A stretch of 6,323 bases of DNA from Salinibacterium sp. (GTDB taxonomy: Bacteria; Actinomycetota; Actinomycetes; Actinomycetales; Microbacteriaceae), in contig SCSV01000069.1 of the NCBI GenBank assembly GCA_004297555.1, positions 1-6,323 of the forward strand, in the 5' to 3' direction. The first letter of the stretch is position 1; every line of letters begins with the position of its first letter. Under the pieces are notes generated by a model, which did not search any database, was not told where the DNA came from, and worked only from the letters and a program-made list of their open reading frames with translations. Both the position numbers and the translations under genes were made by a program. This document shows, in pieces, positions 1 to 5,282 of this stretch.

Positions 1-995
1 AAGTCGAGCGCCACCCGCAGCAACCCGAGCAGGGGGAACATCAACCGGGCCTGCACGGTGGTGAACGCGACGACGGTGCCGGCCGTGACATCCACCCCTC
101 CGGTGATCAGCCACGCGGCGACAAGATAGATGACGGCGGGGATGACCGACAGGAAGATCGTCACCATCGCGAAGAACCACTGCCCGCTCATCTGCTGTCG
201 CACCTGCAGCGAAATCTGGTTGTCGTTCTCGGTGGAGTAGCGGTCGATCTCGGCATGCTGCTGGCTGAAACTCTTGGCGAGCAGAATGCCCGAAACGCTC
301 AGTGCCTCCTGCGTGATCGCCGTCATCTCGCTGAGCGACTCTTGCGTCTTCGTAGCGATGCGGGCGCGCACCTGACCGACCTTGCGCTGGGCCATGACGA
401 GGGCAGGCAACAGAATCAGCGCGACAATCGTGAGTTGCCAGCTGAGCACGAGCATTGCCACGAAGGCCGCGATCACAGTGACGGTATTGCCGATCACGCT
501 CGAGATCGTGTTGCTAAGCACGCCCGCGACACCGCCGACGTCGTTCTGCAGTCGCGACTGGATGACCCCGGTCTTGGTTCTCGTGAAGAACGCGAGTTCC
601 ATCGACTGCAGGTGGCCGAAGAGACGGATGCGCAGAGCGCCCATCACCCGGTTTCCCACTGTCGCGGTGAGGTAGGTCTGCCACACCCCGAGAGCCGCGG
701 AGGCCACCCACAACCCGATCATCAGAAGCACGAGCTCGACGAGCACCGGCAGATTCGGGCGGCCGGATGGCGGGAAGAGTCCAACGTCGAATGCTTGCTT
801 GGTGAGCAACGGCGGCGCCACGCTCAATCCGGCACCGATCAGAACGAGCACAATCGTGACGGTGAGCGCGAGCCGGTGCGGCGCAAAGAGGGCGGCGGTT
901 CTGCGGTAGAGGTTCGGAATCGTCGGTGCGGTCGCATTCGCCGCTCGCTGGGAGTCGATGTCCCCGCTACCGTGCGGGCCGCGCATCCAACTCAT
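1..995 (-). CDS. ABC transporter, N-terminal transmembrane domain (partial, 3' end outside window)
   Basis: The reading frame is open from an ATG at 995 to the window edge, giving 331 residues and no stop. It is an exporter-type ABC permease domain. Hydrophobic segments lie near residues 43-62, 83-106, 160-182, 184-202, 273-297 and 303-325, six in all as expected for one half-transporter. Residues 118-153 carry the family's typical cytoplasmic stretch, with R122-x-R-LFGHL, ELAFF and KTGVIQSRLQNDV. The nucleotide-binding domain (Walker A, signature, Walker B) would lie beyond the window, so that it is fused is inferred from the family. The start lies 24 nt after the stop of the surface-protein gene with no terminator between, so co-transcription is plausible. 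The ribosome binding site is weak (AGGG about 6 nt upstream). A second ATG three codons later is a less likely start. Substrate cannot be told: lipid, peptide or drug export are all possible. Confidence 0.9.
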   Translation of the reverse strand, partial: MSWMRGPHGSGDIDSQRAANATAPTIPNLYRRTAALFAPHRLALTVTIVLVLIGAGLSVAPPLLTKQAFDVGLFPPSGRPNLPVLVELVLLMIGLWVASAALGVWQTYLTATVGNRVMGALRIRLFGHLQSMELAFFTRTKTGVIQSRLQNDVGGVAGVLSNTISSVIGNTVTVIAAFVAMLVLSWQLTIVALILLPALVMAQRKVGQVRARIATKTQESLSEMTAITQEALSVSGILLAKSFSQQHAEIDRYSTENDNQISLQVRQQMSGQWFFAMVTIFLSVIPAVIYLVAAWLITGGVDVTAGTVVAFTTVQARLMFPLLGLLRVALD

Positions 996-1019
996 GCATC
1001 GACCCTATGCCGGTTTCGA
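996..1019 (-). other. Short intergenic gap between surface-protein gene and ABC transporter gene
   Basis: Only 24 nt separate the TGA of the surface-protein gene from the ATG of the ABC transporter. No hairpin followed by a T-run is present, and there is no room for a full promoter. Continuous transcription through both genes is therefore the simplest reading. Confidence 0.6.
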
Positions 1020-3047
1020 TCAGCTTTGATTCGCACGCCTGCGCACGAGCGACAGTCCGACAAGCACGAGCCCGAGTTGGATGAGCGCGAGCCCGAGCAG
1101 CGAAATCGGCAGGTCCTCGGATCCGGTGAACGCGAGCGTCGCTAGATCATCGTCGAACGGCAAAGTCGGTAGATCGCAGATGGGCAAGAACGTCGTTGCC
1201 GAGACACTGACCCTGCCCGACTCATTCTTGATTGTCACGGTGTAGTCGTGGCCGTTGGGCACATTCTCGAAAACCACCTCGGTCTCGCCGACGTCACCGT
1301 CCACCGTTTGCGCAAGAACTCCGTCCACAGGCTGATCGCCGCCGGTCTCGGTCACGCTGACGGTGTAGGTCTGTCCGTCGGCCAGTCCGGTCAGCGCCAC
1401 ATGCAGCGGGGATGCACCGAGGAGGGAACAGGTTCCGTTGGTGATCGCGAGCTTGGGCATCCCGGGGCATGCTCCGAGCGAGATGTCAGCAGCTGCGACA
1501 ACGGTCGGCACGAGAGTGTCGACGACGAGAACGCGGTACACCTTGTTGGGCGCGAGACCAGTGAAGATCGGCAGGCGCCACGACGATGAGTCCGGTGCCA
1601 CCTTGTCGTGTGGGCCATCGACCGGGATGCCCGCCTGGGTCAAGGTCACCGTGTACCCGCGCCCCACGACGAAGTCGGTCACAACCGCGGTGATCTGCGC
1701 CGTGCCGCCTGCTTCGGAGCACTGCGCCGCCGACAGCGCGAGGCTGGGCTGGCTCGGGCAGGATTCCAACTGGGCGCGGCTCGATGCAGTGAACGATGGC
1801 AGTAGAACGTCGGTGACAGTCACTGTGTAGGTGCCGGTCGGCAGATTCGGCAAGGCAGTCGACCAGGTCGATGCCTCCGCCAGGAATGTGTCGCTGGACA
1901 CGGTCGCTCCCGAGCCGTCTGTCACTGTGACCCGGTATTGGCGGCCCGGCACAAGGTTCGAGGTGCTGATACCGATCGCCGCGTCGCTGCCCGCGGTGTC
2001 GACACACTGGCTGAGGGTGAGGGCGGGCTCGTCGAGTCGAACAGGGCAGGGCAAGAAGCCGGAGGCGTTACTCGTCGCGACAAGCTGGCTGTCCTGAACA
2101 TCGGTGACGCTCGCGTAATAGCTCTCGAGCGGGACCGCGGCAAAGTCGTGCGTGAACTGCGCGCTGTTGGCAGTGAAGGTGACGCTGTCCGCGAGCACGT
2201 TGCCACCGGCGAACAAGTCAATGCGGTACTGCCGGCCCACAACGAGTTCGAGGGCGGTCACGCTGTACACCCCGGCGTGGTCGGGCGCGGAACATTGGGT
2301 GGTGTCGACCCGGATTCCCGACTCTTGCGGGCATCCGGTGACCGCCACGGTCTTCGTCGCGGTCAGGTCGCTGTTCGTCGAGTCGGTGATCGTGACGGTG
2401 TAATCGCGGCCCGGCACCACATCGGGCCAGGTGTACTCCGGGCTCGCCTGGCTGGGTTGATAATCCGTGGCCGTGCTACTCGGGGCGTCACTGGCGAGGG
2501 TGAGCGAGTAGTGGCGGCCGGCGACGAGGTCGCCGAACTTGGCCGTGAGATCGGTTGAGCCGTTGACCACATCGCAGCGGGGGGCAGACAGGCTCAGGAT
2601 GCCCGGACGCACGCACGGCGTCGAGCTCAGGTTCAGCCACTGCTTGTTCCAGCTGGAGTCGTCCCAAGCCGTGACGGTCAGGTTGTAGTTGTGAGCCTCG
2701 GTGGAATTCGGGAAGAAGAAGCTCTTGGTTGTGCTACTTCCAAAACTGAATGTCTCGACCTCGCCACCGTCGACCTGGAACGTGATCGTGTTGGCCTGGC
2801 CGGGCTGGCTCCCCTCCGGTTGGTATGAGGAGGCGTGGACCGTCACCCCGGTGCAGCTCGCCGTGTAATCTGCACTGTGCGCTTGGGCCACCGAGACTGA
2901 GGCCACCGCGATTGCACTCCCGGAGAAGAGGGCGAGCGCGAGAGCACCCGCGATCGCACGCCACGACCAGCGCCGCCGCACGCCAGTCGTCGCATCAAAT
3001 CGGCGCAGCCGAAAACCGCGCGCGGCGATCTGGGGTTTCGGTGGCAT
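1020..3047 (-). CDS. Sortase-anchored (LAFTG) surface protein with six cysteine-bracketed Ig-like repeats
   Basis: This 675-residue protein is predicted to be exported and fixed to the cell wall. Residues 1-30 form a long Arg-rich n-region, 31-53 a hydrophobic core, and AQA at 54-56 fits signal peptidase I cleavage. Six tandem units of about 80-84 residues follow (C65-C145, C158-C239, C252-C334, C348-C430, C443-C527, C540-C624); these 12 are the only cysteines. Units 2-6 each carry a GR-x-Y or GQ-T-Y strand motif 21-23 residues after the opening Cys, and a Y-x-V-x-V-type motif 22-24 residues before the closing Cys. The Val/Thr-rich alternation suggests beta-sandwich domains. The C-terminus has LAFTG at 638-642, a membrane helix near 647-668 and an RRR tail: a complete sorting signal of the LAxTG class. 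ATG at 3047 is preferred over an in-frame GTG at 3167 because AAAGGTG sits 9 nt upstream and the signal peptide follows directly. No catalytic domain is visible, so an adhesive or stalk role is inference only. Confidence 0.85.
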   Translation of the reverse strand: MPPKPQIAARGFRLRRFDATTGVRRRWSWRAIAGALALALFSGSAIAVASVSVAQAHSADYTASCTGVTVHASSYQPEGSQPGQANTITFQVDGGEVETFSFGSSTTKSFFFPNSTEAHNYNLTVTAWDDSSWNKQWLNLSSTPCVRPGILSLSAPRCDVVNGSTDLTAKFGDLVAGRHYSLTLASDAPSSTATDYQPSQASPEYTWPDVVPGRDYTVTITDSTNSDLTATKTVAVTGCPQESGIRVDTTQCSAPDHAGVYSVTALELVVGRQYRIDLFAGGNVLADSVTFTANSAQFTHDFAAVPLESYYASVTDVQDSQLVATSNASGFLPCPVRLDEPALTLSQCVDTAGSDAAIGISTSNLVPGRQYRVTVTDGSGATVSSDTFLAEASTWSTALPNLPTGTYTVTVTDVLLPSFTASSRAQLESCPSQPSLALSAAQCSEAGGTAQITAVVTDFVVGRGYTVTLTQAGIPVDGPHDKVAPDSSSWRLPIFTGLAPNKVYRVLVVDTLVPTVVAAADISLGACPGMPKLAITNGTCSLLGASPLHVALTGLADGQTYTVSVTETGGDQPVDGVLAQTVDGDVGETEVVFENVPNGHDYTVTIKNESGRVSVSATTFLPICDLPTLPFDDDLATLAFTGSEDLPISLLGLALIQLGLVLVGLSLVRRRANQS
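1023..1136 (-). other. C-terminal cell-wall sorting signal: LAFTG, membrane helix, Arg tail
   Basis: The codons CTC GCG TTC ACC GGA encode LAFTG at 1122-1136. An acidic residue and a short polar stretch follow, then about 22 hydrophobic residues and the tail RRRANQS. Class E sortases of high-GC actinobacteria recognise LAxTG in place of LPxTG, so cleavage between T and G with linkage to peptidoglycan is expected. No sortase gene lies in the window. Confidence 0.85.
1176..2855 (-). repeat. Six tandem protein-level repeats, each bracketed by two cysteines
   Basis: Unit spans from opening to closing Cys are 2613-2855, 2331-2576, 2046-2294, 1758-2006, 1467-1721 and 1176-1430. Cys-to-Cys spacing is 80, 81, 82, 82, 84 and 84 residues; linkers between units are 12-13 residues. 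The units are alike in protein pattern but diverged in DNA, so the duplication is old. Unit 1 is the odd one: it keeps the closing Tyr-24-Cys spacing (Y121, C145) but lacks the GR-x-Y motif after its opening Cys. One disulfide per unit is inferred from the pairing, not shown. Confidence 0.85.
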
Positions 3048-3056
3048 TCGGGTATG

Positions 3057-3063
3057 CACCTTT
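3057..3063 (-). promoter_or_regulatory. Ribosome binding site deciding the surface-protein start
   Basis: AAAGGTG on the minus strand lies 9 nt before the ATG at 3047. It matches part of the anti-Shine-Dalgarno complement. The alternative GTG at 3167 has no such site at a usable distance. Confidence 0.6.
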
Positions 3064-3101
3064 GCATTGGTGAGTTGCCGCGGTGGATCGCATTCGAAGC
3101 C

Positions 3102-3142
3102 AGGCAGAGGGTAAGGCTGCCTAGTTTCGCGACCAGTCGCGA
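3102..3142 (-). promoter_or_regulatory. Structured 5' leader of the surface-protein gene: two inverted repeats
   Basis: Two elements sit back to back in the untranslated leader. One is a near-palindrome, TCGCGAC-CA-GTCGCGA (plus strand, 3127-3142), with 7-bp arms and a 2-bp centre, which suits a protein operator better than an RNA hairpin. The other is a hairpin with perfect 6-bp arms (AGGCAG at 3102-3107, CTGCCT at 3117-3122) and a 9-nt loop. Both lie between the candidate promoter and the ribosome binding site. Whether either acts as DNA operator or RNA switch cannot be settled from sequence. Confidence 0.45.
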
Positions 3143-3193
3143 CAGACTCGATTCGGGTTTGGCCCACGTACGGGGGAGTGCTGGGCTGCCCCC

Positions 3194-3223
3194 ATTATTG
3201 GGTAACGCCCGCAATTGCCGCAA
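3194..3223 (-). promoter_or_regulatory. Candidate promoter of the surface-protein gene
   Basis: Reading minus, TTGCGG (3218-3223) is followed after 18 nt by AATAAT (3194-3199), which matches five of six bases of the -10 consensus. Transcription would begin near 3187, giving an untranslated leader of about 140 nt. It lies just downstream of the rplL terminator, as expected for a new transcription unit. The rest of the gene-free stretch 3048-3299 holds nothing else I can identify. Confidence 0.4.
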
Positions 3224-3290
3224 GCTTTTGTCCCAATTCACTTCGGGGTTGCACCCAGGGTGACGCCGCGCGGGGCACTCGCTCGTTGTA

Positions 3291-3333
3291 CGAAAACGAA
3301 AGGGGCGCCGCCCGAAACCGGACGGCGCCCCTT
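3291..3333 (-). terminator. Intrinsic terminator of the rplJ-rplL operon
   Basis: A perfect 11-bp stem (AAGGGGCGCCG at 3300-3310 against CGGCGCCCCTT at 3323-3333) closes a 12-nt middle that can add three more pairs after one mismatch. On minus the stem is followed by TTTCGTTTTCG, an interrupted T-tract. It begins 11 nt after the rplL stop, a classic position. Confidence 0.9.
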
Positions 3334-3344
3334 CTCGCAAATGA

Positions 3345-3731
3345 CTACTTGAGAACGACGGTAGCACCGGCCTCTTCGAGCTGTGCTTTTGCCTTCTCGG
3401 CGGTCTCCTTGTTGGCGCCTTCGAGCACAACGCCCGGTGCACCGTCAACGAGTGCCTTCGCCTCACCGAGACCGAGGCTGGTGAGTGCGCGCACCTCCTT
3501 GATGACCTGGATCTTCTTGTCGCCCGCTGCTTCGAGCACGACGTCGAAGGAATCCTTCTCCTCGACCTCTTCGGCCGGAGCAGCTGCTCCGCCGCCTACT
3601 GCTGCAACGGCAACCGGAGCTGCCGCGGTGACCTCGAAAGTCTCCTCGAACTTCTTCACGAACTCGCTGAGTTCGATGAGGGTGAGCTCCTTGAATGCTT
3701 CGATCAGCTGGTCGCTGGTCAGCTTTGCCAT
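3345..3731 (-). CDS. rplL: 50S ribosomal protein L7/L12
   Basis: This 128-residue protein forms the flexible ribosomal stalk that recruits and activates translational GTPases; dimers bind the C-terminal helix of L10. The N-terminal dimerisation helices occupy about residues 1-34. An Ala/Val/Gly hinge runs over 35-53 (TAAAPVAVAAVGGGAAAPA), and the globular C-terminal domain over 58-128 carries the family's KKIQVIKEVRALTSLGLGEA helix-turn segment and ends in VVLK. Length is normal for bacteria. The ATG at 3731 has a good site, AGGAG, 6 nt upstream. It follows rplJ after 88 nt on the same strand, the conserved order, and is closed by a strong terminator. Nothing unusual is seen in the protein itself. 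Confidence 0.99.
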   Translation of the reverse strand: MAKLTSDQLIEAFKELTLIELSEFVKKFEETFEVTAAAPVAVAAVGGGAAAPAEEVEEKDSFDVVLEAAGDKKIQVIKEVRALTSLGLGEAKALVDGAPGVVLEGANKETAEKAKAQLEEAGATVVLK

Positions 3732-3754
3732 GATGTTCTCCTAATTCTTCGTCC

Positions 3755-3796
3755 CGCAGTAAGCGCGACTGTGTTTCTCGTTCCGCGCTTACTGCG
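3755..3796 (-). other. Perfect 13-bp hairpin in the rplJ-rplL intercistronic region
   Basis: The plus-strand arms CGCAGTAAGCGCG (3755-3767) and CGCGCTTACTGCG (3784-3796) are exact reverse complements with a 16-nt loop. No T-run follows, so it is not an intrinsic terminator. It sits 24 nt before the rplL ATG and leaves the AGGAG site free. RNA processing, stabilisation of the rplL part of the message, or tuning of L12 excess over L10 are possible roles. Confidence 0.75.
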
Positions 3797-3819
3797 CGAG
3801 GTGCTTTTTGCTTCGGCGC

Positions 3820-4332
3820 CTACTGCGCCGACTCCTTCTCGCGCAGCGCGTCGACCGTGCGAACGGCTTGGGCGAGCGGTGCGTTAAACATGTACGCCGC
3901 ACCGAACAGCGAGGCCTTGGCGGCACCCGCGAACTTCGCGAGCAGCACCTCCCGGGACTCAAGGTCGGCAAGCTTCTTGACCTCATCGGCGGTGAGAGGG
4001 CTTCCATCGAAGTAGCCGTTCTTTACCAGCAGAAGAGGGTTTGCCTTGGCAAAGTCACGCAGACTCTTCGCCACGGCGACAGTGTCACCGTGGACGAATG
4101 CGATGGCGGATGGCCCGACCAGGTCGTCATCAAACGACGTGATGCCGGCCGCGTTCGCCGCAATCTTCGTCAGCGTGTTCTTCACCACGGCGTATGTAGC
4201 GTGCTCACTGATTGACTGCCGCAGCGACTTGAGCTGGGCAACGGTGAGTCCGCGATACTCGGTCAGCAGAACAGCGTTCGAGCTACGGAAATTCTCCGTC
4301 AGCTCGGCGACCGATGCTTCCTTTTTCGCCAT
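3820..4332 (-). CDS. rplJ: 50S ribosomal protein L10
   Basis: L10 anchors the stalk to 23S rRNA and carries L7/L12 dimers on its C-terminal helix. The 170 residues begin MAKKEASVAELTENF. The N-terminal rRNA-binding domain shows the family's TEYRGLTVAQLKSLR (24-38) and VVKNTLTKIAA (49-59) segments. The end, about residues 130-170, is a helical region with FGAAYMFNAPLAQAVRTVDAL, the expected L12-binding part. ATG at 4332 is chosen because alignment with the family starts there; the frame is open to 4440 upstream, but that region is leader RNA. The site GGGAG is about 5 nt upstream, a little close. A small inverted repeat, GGCGC-CTACT-GCGCC (3815-3829), spans the TAG stop. Free L10-L12 complex is known to repress this operon in other bacteria through the leader. 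Confidence 0.99.
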   Translation of the reverse strand: MAKKEASVAELTENFRSSNAVLLTEYRGLTVAQLKSLRQSISEHATYAVVKNTLTKIAANAAGITSFDDDLVGPSAIAFVHGDTVAVAKSLRDFAKANPLLLVKNGYFDGSPLTADEVKKLADLESREVLLAKFAGAAKASLFGAAYMFNAPLAQAVRTVDALREKESAQ

Positions 4333-4382
4333 GGTGCTCCCTAATGATTGATTTTCTGTGCGCCGCTGAACGTGGGCCCGGC

Positions 4383-4415
4383 AAAGCAAAAGCCCCGGCG
4401 CAGAGGCACGGAGCT
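4383..4415 (-). terminator. Attenuator terminator in the L10 leader
   Basis: On minus, AGCTCCG (4409-4415) pairs with CGGGGCT (4391-4397) over 7 bp including one T-G wobble, with an 11-nt loop, followed at once by TTTTGCTTTG. Its 3' arm shares bases 4395-4397 with the long-range stem, so the two folds exclude each other. It lies about 50 nt before the rplJ start. Confidence 0.65.
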
Positions 4416-4469
4416 GGAGCAGACCGATTCTTTCGAACAAGCCCGAACTACTTCATACACCTGCGCTGG
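4395..4469 (-). promoter_or_regulatory. Candidate antiterminator stem in the L10 leader
   Basis: On minus, CCAGCGCAG (4461-4469) can pair with CTGCGCCGG (4395-4403), eight pairs with one A-C mismatch and six in an unbroken run. This pairing takes over the loop and part of the 3' arm of the attenuator, and so would let transcription continue. The assignment as antiterminator is inference from base pairing. Confidence 0.5.
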
Positions 4470-4528
4470 AATTCTTTACTCGCGGCACCTTGCGGAACCC
4501 GCGAAACCGGCGGTCTTTGGCTCCCGCC

Positions 4529-4557
4529 AGAGTACGGGATGCGCCCGTTCGCTGCAA
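4529..4557 (-). promoter_or_regulatory. Candidate promoter of the rplJ-rplL operon
   Basis: On minus, TTGCAG (4552-4557) is followed after 17 nt by TACTCT (4529-4534), which fits the actinobacterial TAnnnT form. Transcription would start near 4522, just where the L10 leader begins. The -35 lies 5 nt after the stop of the upstream 239-aa gene. Matches are modest, but spacing and position agree. Confidence 0.45.
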
Positions 4558-4562
4558 ACTCG

Positions 4563-5282
4563 CTAGTCGCGCCGCAGTCGCGGTGCCCCGGAGAAGAACA
4601 GCAACCACACCGTCACCGCGACCGCGACACCGATCAAGCCCACCGCGGTGAAGAAGCCGAGGTTCGAGCTAGCAGCCGGCTTCTGCGCACCGACCTGATT
4701 GACGACGATGGGCTGGTACTTCTTCAGAGTGGTGGTGCCGCTCAGCCCCGAGGACCCCGGCTCCGCCAGGGCGAGGCTGGACCCGTGGAGAGTGAGCCAC
4801 GCCGCGCGTGGGGCATCCCGAACGACGAAGACGTCGTCGCCGACGTCGTTGAGGGCCTTGGTGAGGGGCGCGTCCTTCTCGAAGTCGGCGAGCTCGGCCT
4901 CATGGCTTGACGGGTTGATCCAGATCGTGGCAAGTCCGATCGGCTTGCCGCCGATCAGGATGGCGGCGGTCCAGAGATTGTCGAGCACGACGGCATCCCG
5001 AGTCAATTTTCCCGAGGCATAGTCGTCACTGAATACGAACACCCGGTTGACCTGGCCGACTTTCGTCGTTTTGTCGAAATGGATGCCCCCGCCGTGAGCA
5101 TCGGGACCAGTGAGATCCTCAAGCCGCGCAAGCAGGCCGTCGGGGTCACTCACGTACAGCTCCACCTGAAACGGCACCGAGCCCTCGGATGCAACGGCCG
5201 GCGCGAGCGCGCTGCTCACCGAACCGAGCGCGAGAATCGCAACGACCAGAGCTGCGAGACGTAGCTTGGATGGCGCGAACAC
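4563..5282 (-). CDS. Exported single-pass membrane protein of unknown function (239 aa)
   Basis: I do not recognise this family. Residues 1-32 form a signal peptide with a short basic start (SKLRL), a hydrophobic core and AVA at 29-31 before cleavage. About 175 residues then lie outside the membrane, mixed alpha/beta in look, with acidic patches and the segments QVELYVSDPDGLLARLEDL (39-57) and LIGGKPIGLATIWINP (109-124). A membrane helix spans about 208-230, and the short tail GAPRLRRD stays inside: a type I topology. It has no cysteine and no LPxTG or LAxTG motif. The GTG start at 5282 fits the signal peptide; AGGTGA lies about 12 nt upstream, rather far. It precedes the rplJ leader on the same strand with no clear terminator between, so read-through into the ribosomal operon is possible. 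No catalytic motif is evident. Confidence 0.8.
   Translation of the reverse strand: MFAPSKLRLAALVVAILALGSVSSALAPAVASEGSVPFQVELYVSDPDGLLARLEDLTGPDAHGGGIHFDKTTKVGQVNRVFVFSDDYASGKLTRDAVVLDNLWTAAILIGGKPIGLATIWINPSSHEAELADFEKDAPLTKALNDVGDDVFVVRDAPRAAWLTLHGSSLALAEPGSSGLSGTTTLKKYQPIVVNQVGAQKPAASSNLGFFTAVGLIGVAVAVTVWLLFFSGAPRLRRD

Larger units (their letters stand above)
4383..4522 (-). ncRNA. L10 leader: autoregulatory 5' RNA of rplJ-rplL
   Basis: About 190 nt separate the predicted transcription start (near 4522) from the rplJ ATG. The transcript opens with GGCGGGAGCCAAAGACCGCC, whose AAAGACCGC part resembles the conserved start of known L10 leaders, and whose ends (GGCGG and CCGCC) can pair. A long-range stem joins 4461-4469 with 4395-4403, and an alternative terminator uses 4391-4415. 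Known L10 leaders bind the L10-L12 complex; in Bacillus subtilis this controls transcription attenuation. Position, length and the competing folds support the same role here; the L10 contact site itself I could not delimit. Confidence 0.75.

Noticed and set aside
998..1020. Inverted repeat ATCGA...TCGAT between the surface gene and the ABC gene as a terminator.
   Set aside because: Arms of only 5 bp, AT-containing, 13-nt loop and no T-run.
255..1145. 296-codon open frame on plus, rich in Arg, Glu and His.
   Set aside because: It is antisense to the clear ABC permease and the end of the surface gene; its composition is that of a shadow frame in GC-rich DNA.
1486..2242. Overlapping minus-strand frames inside the surface gene.
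   Set aside because: Low-complexity Arg/Ser/Pro-rich shadows of the repeat-coding frame.
2958..2990. Twin-arginine (Tat) signal in VRRRWSWRA of the surface protein.
   Set aside because: The motif departs from RRxFLK, and a protein with many expected disulfides is more consistent with Sec export; left undecided but not called.
3048..3167. A 40-residue N-terminal extension of the surface protein from an in-frame GTG at 3167.
   Set aside because: It would bury the signal peptide behind 40 polar residues, lacks a ribosome binding site, and falls in the structured leader; the ATG at 3047 has AAAGGTG at 9 nt.
3048..3170. c-di-GMP-I riboswitch before the surface-protein gene.
   Set aside because: Only scattered core-like strings are present and the third-helix hairpin is missing; kept as a weak resemblance, not a feature.
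4333..4440. Upstream extension of L10 in the same frame to 4440.
   Set aside because: L10 family alignment starts at MAKKEAS (4332), and the upstream stretch carries the leader attenuator.
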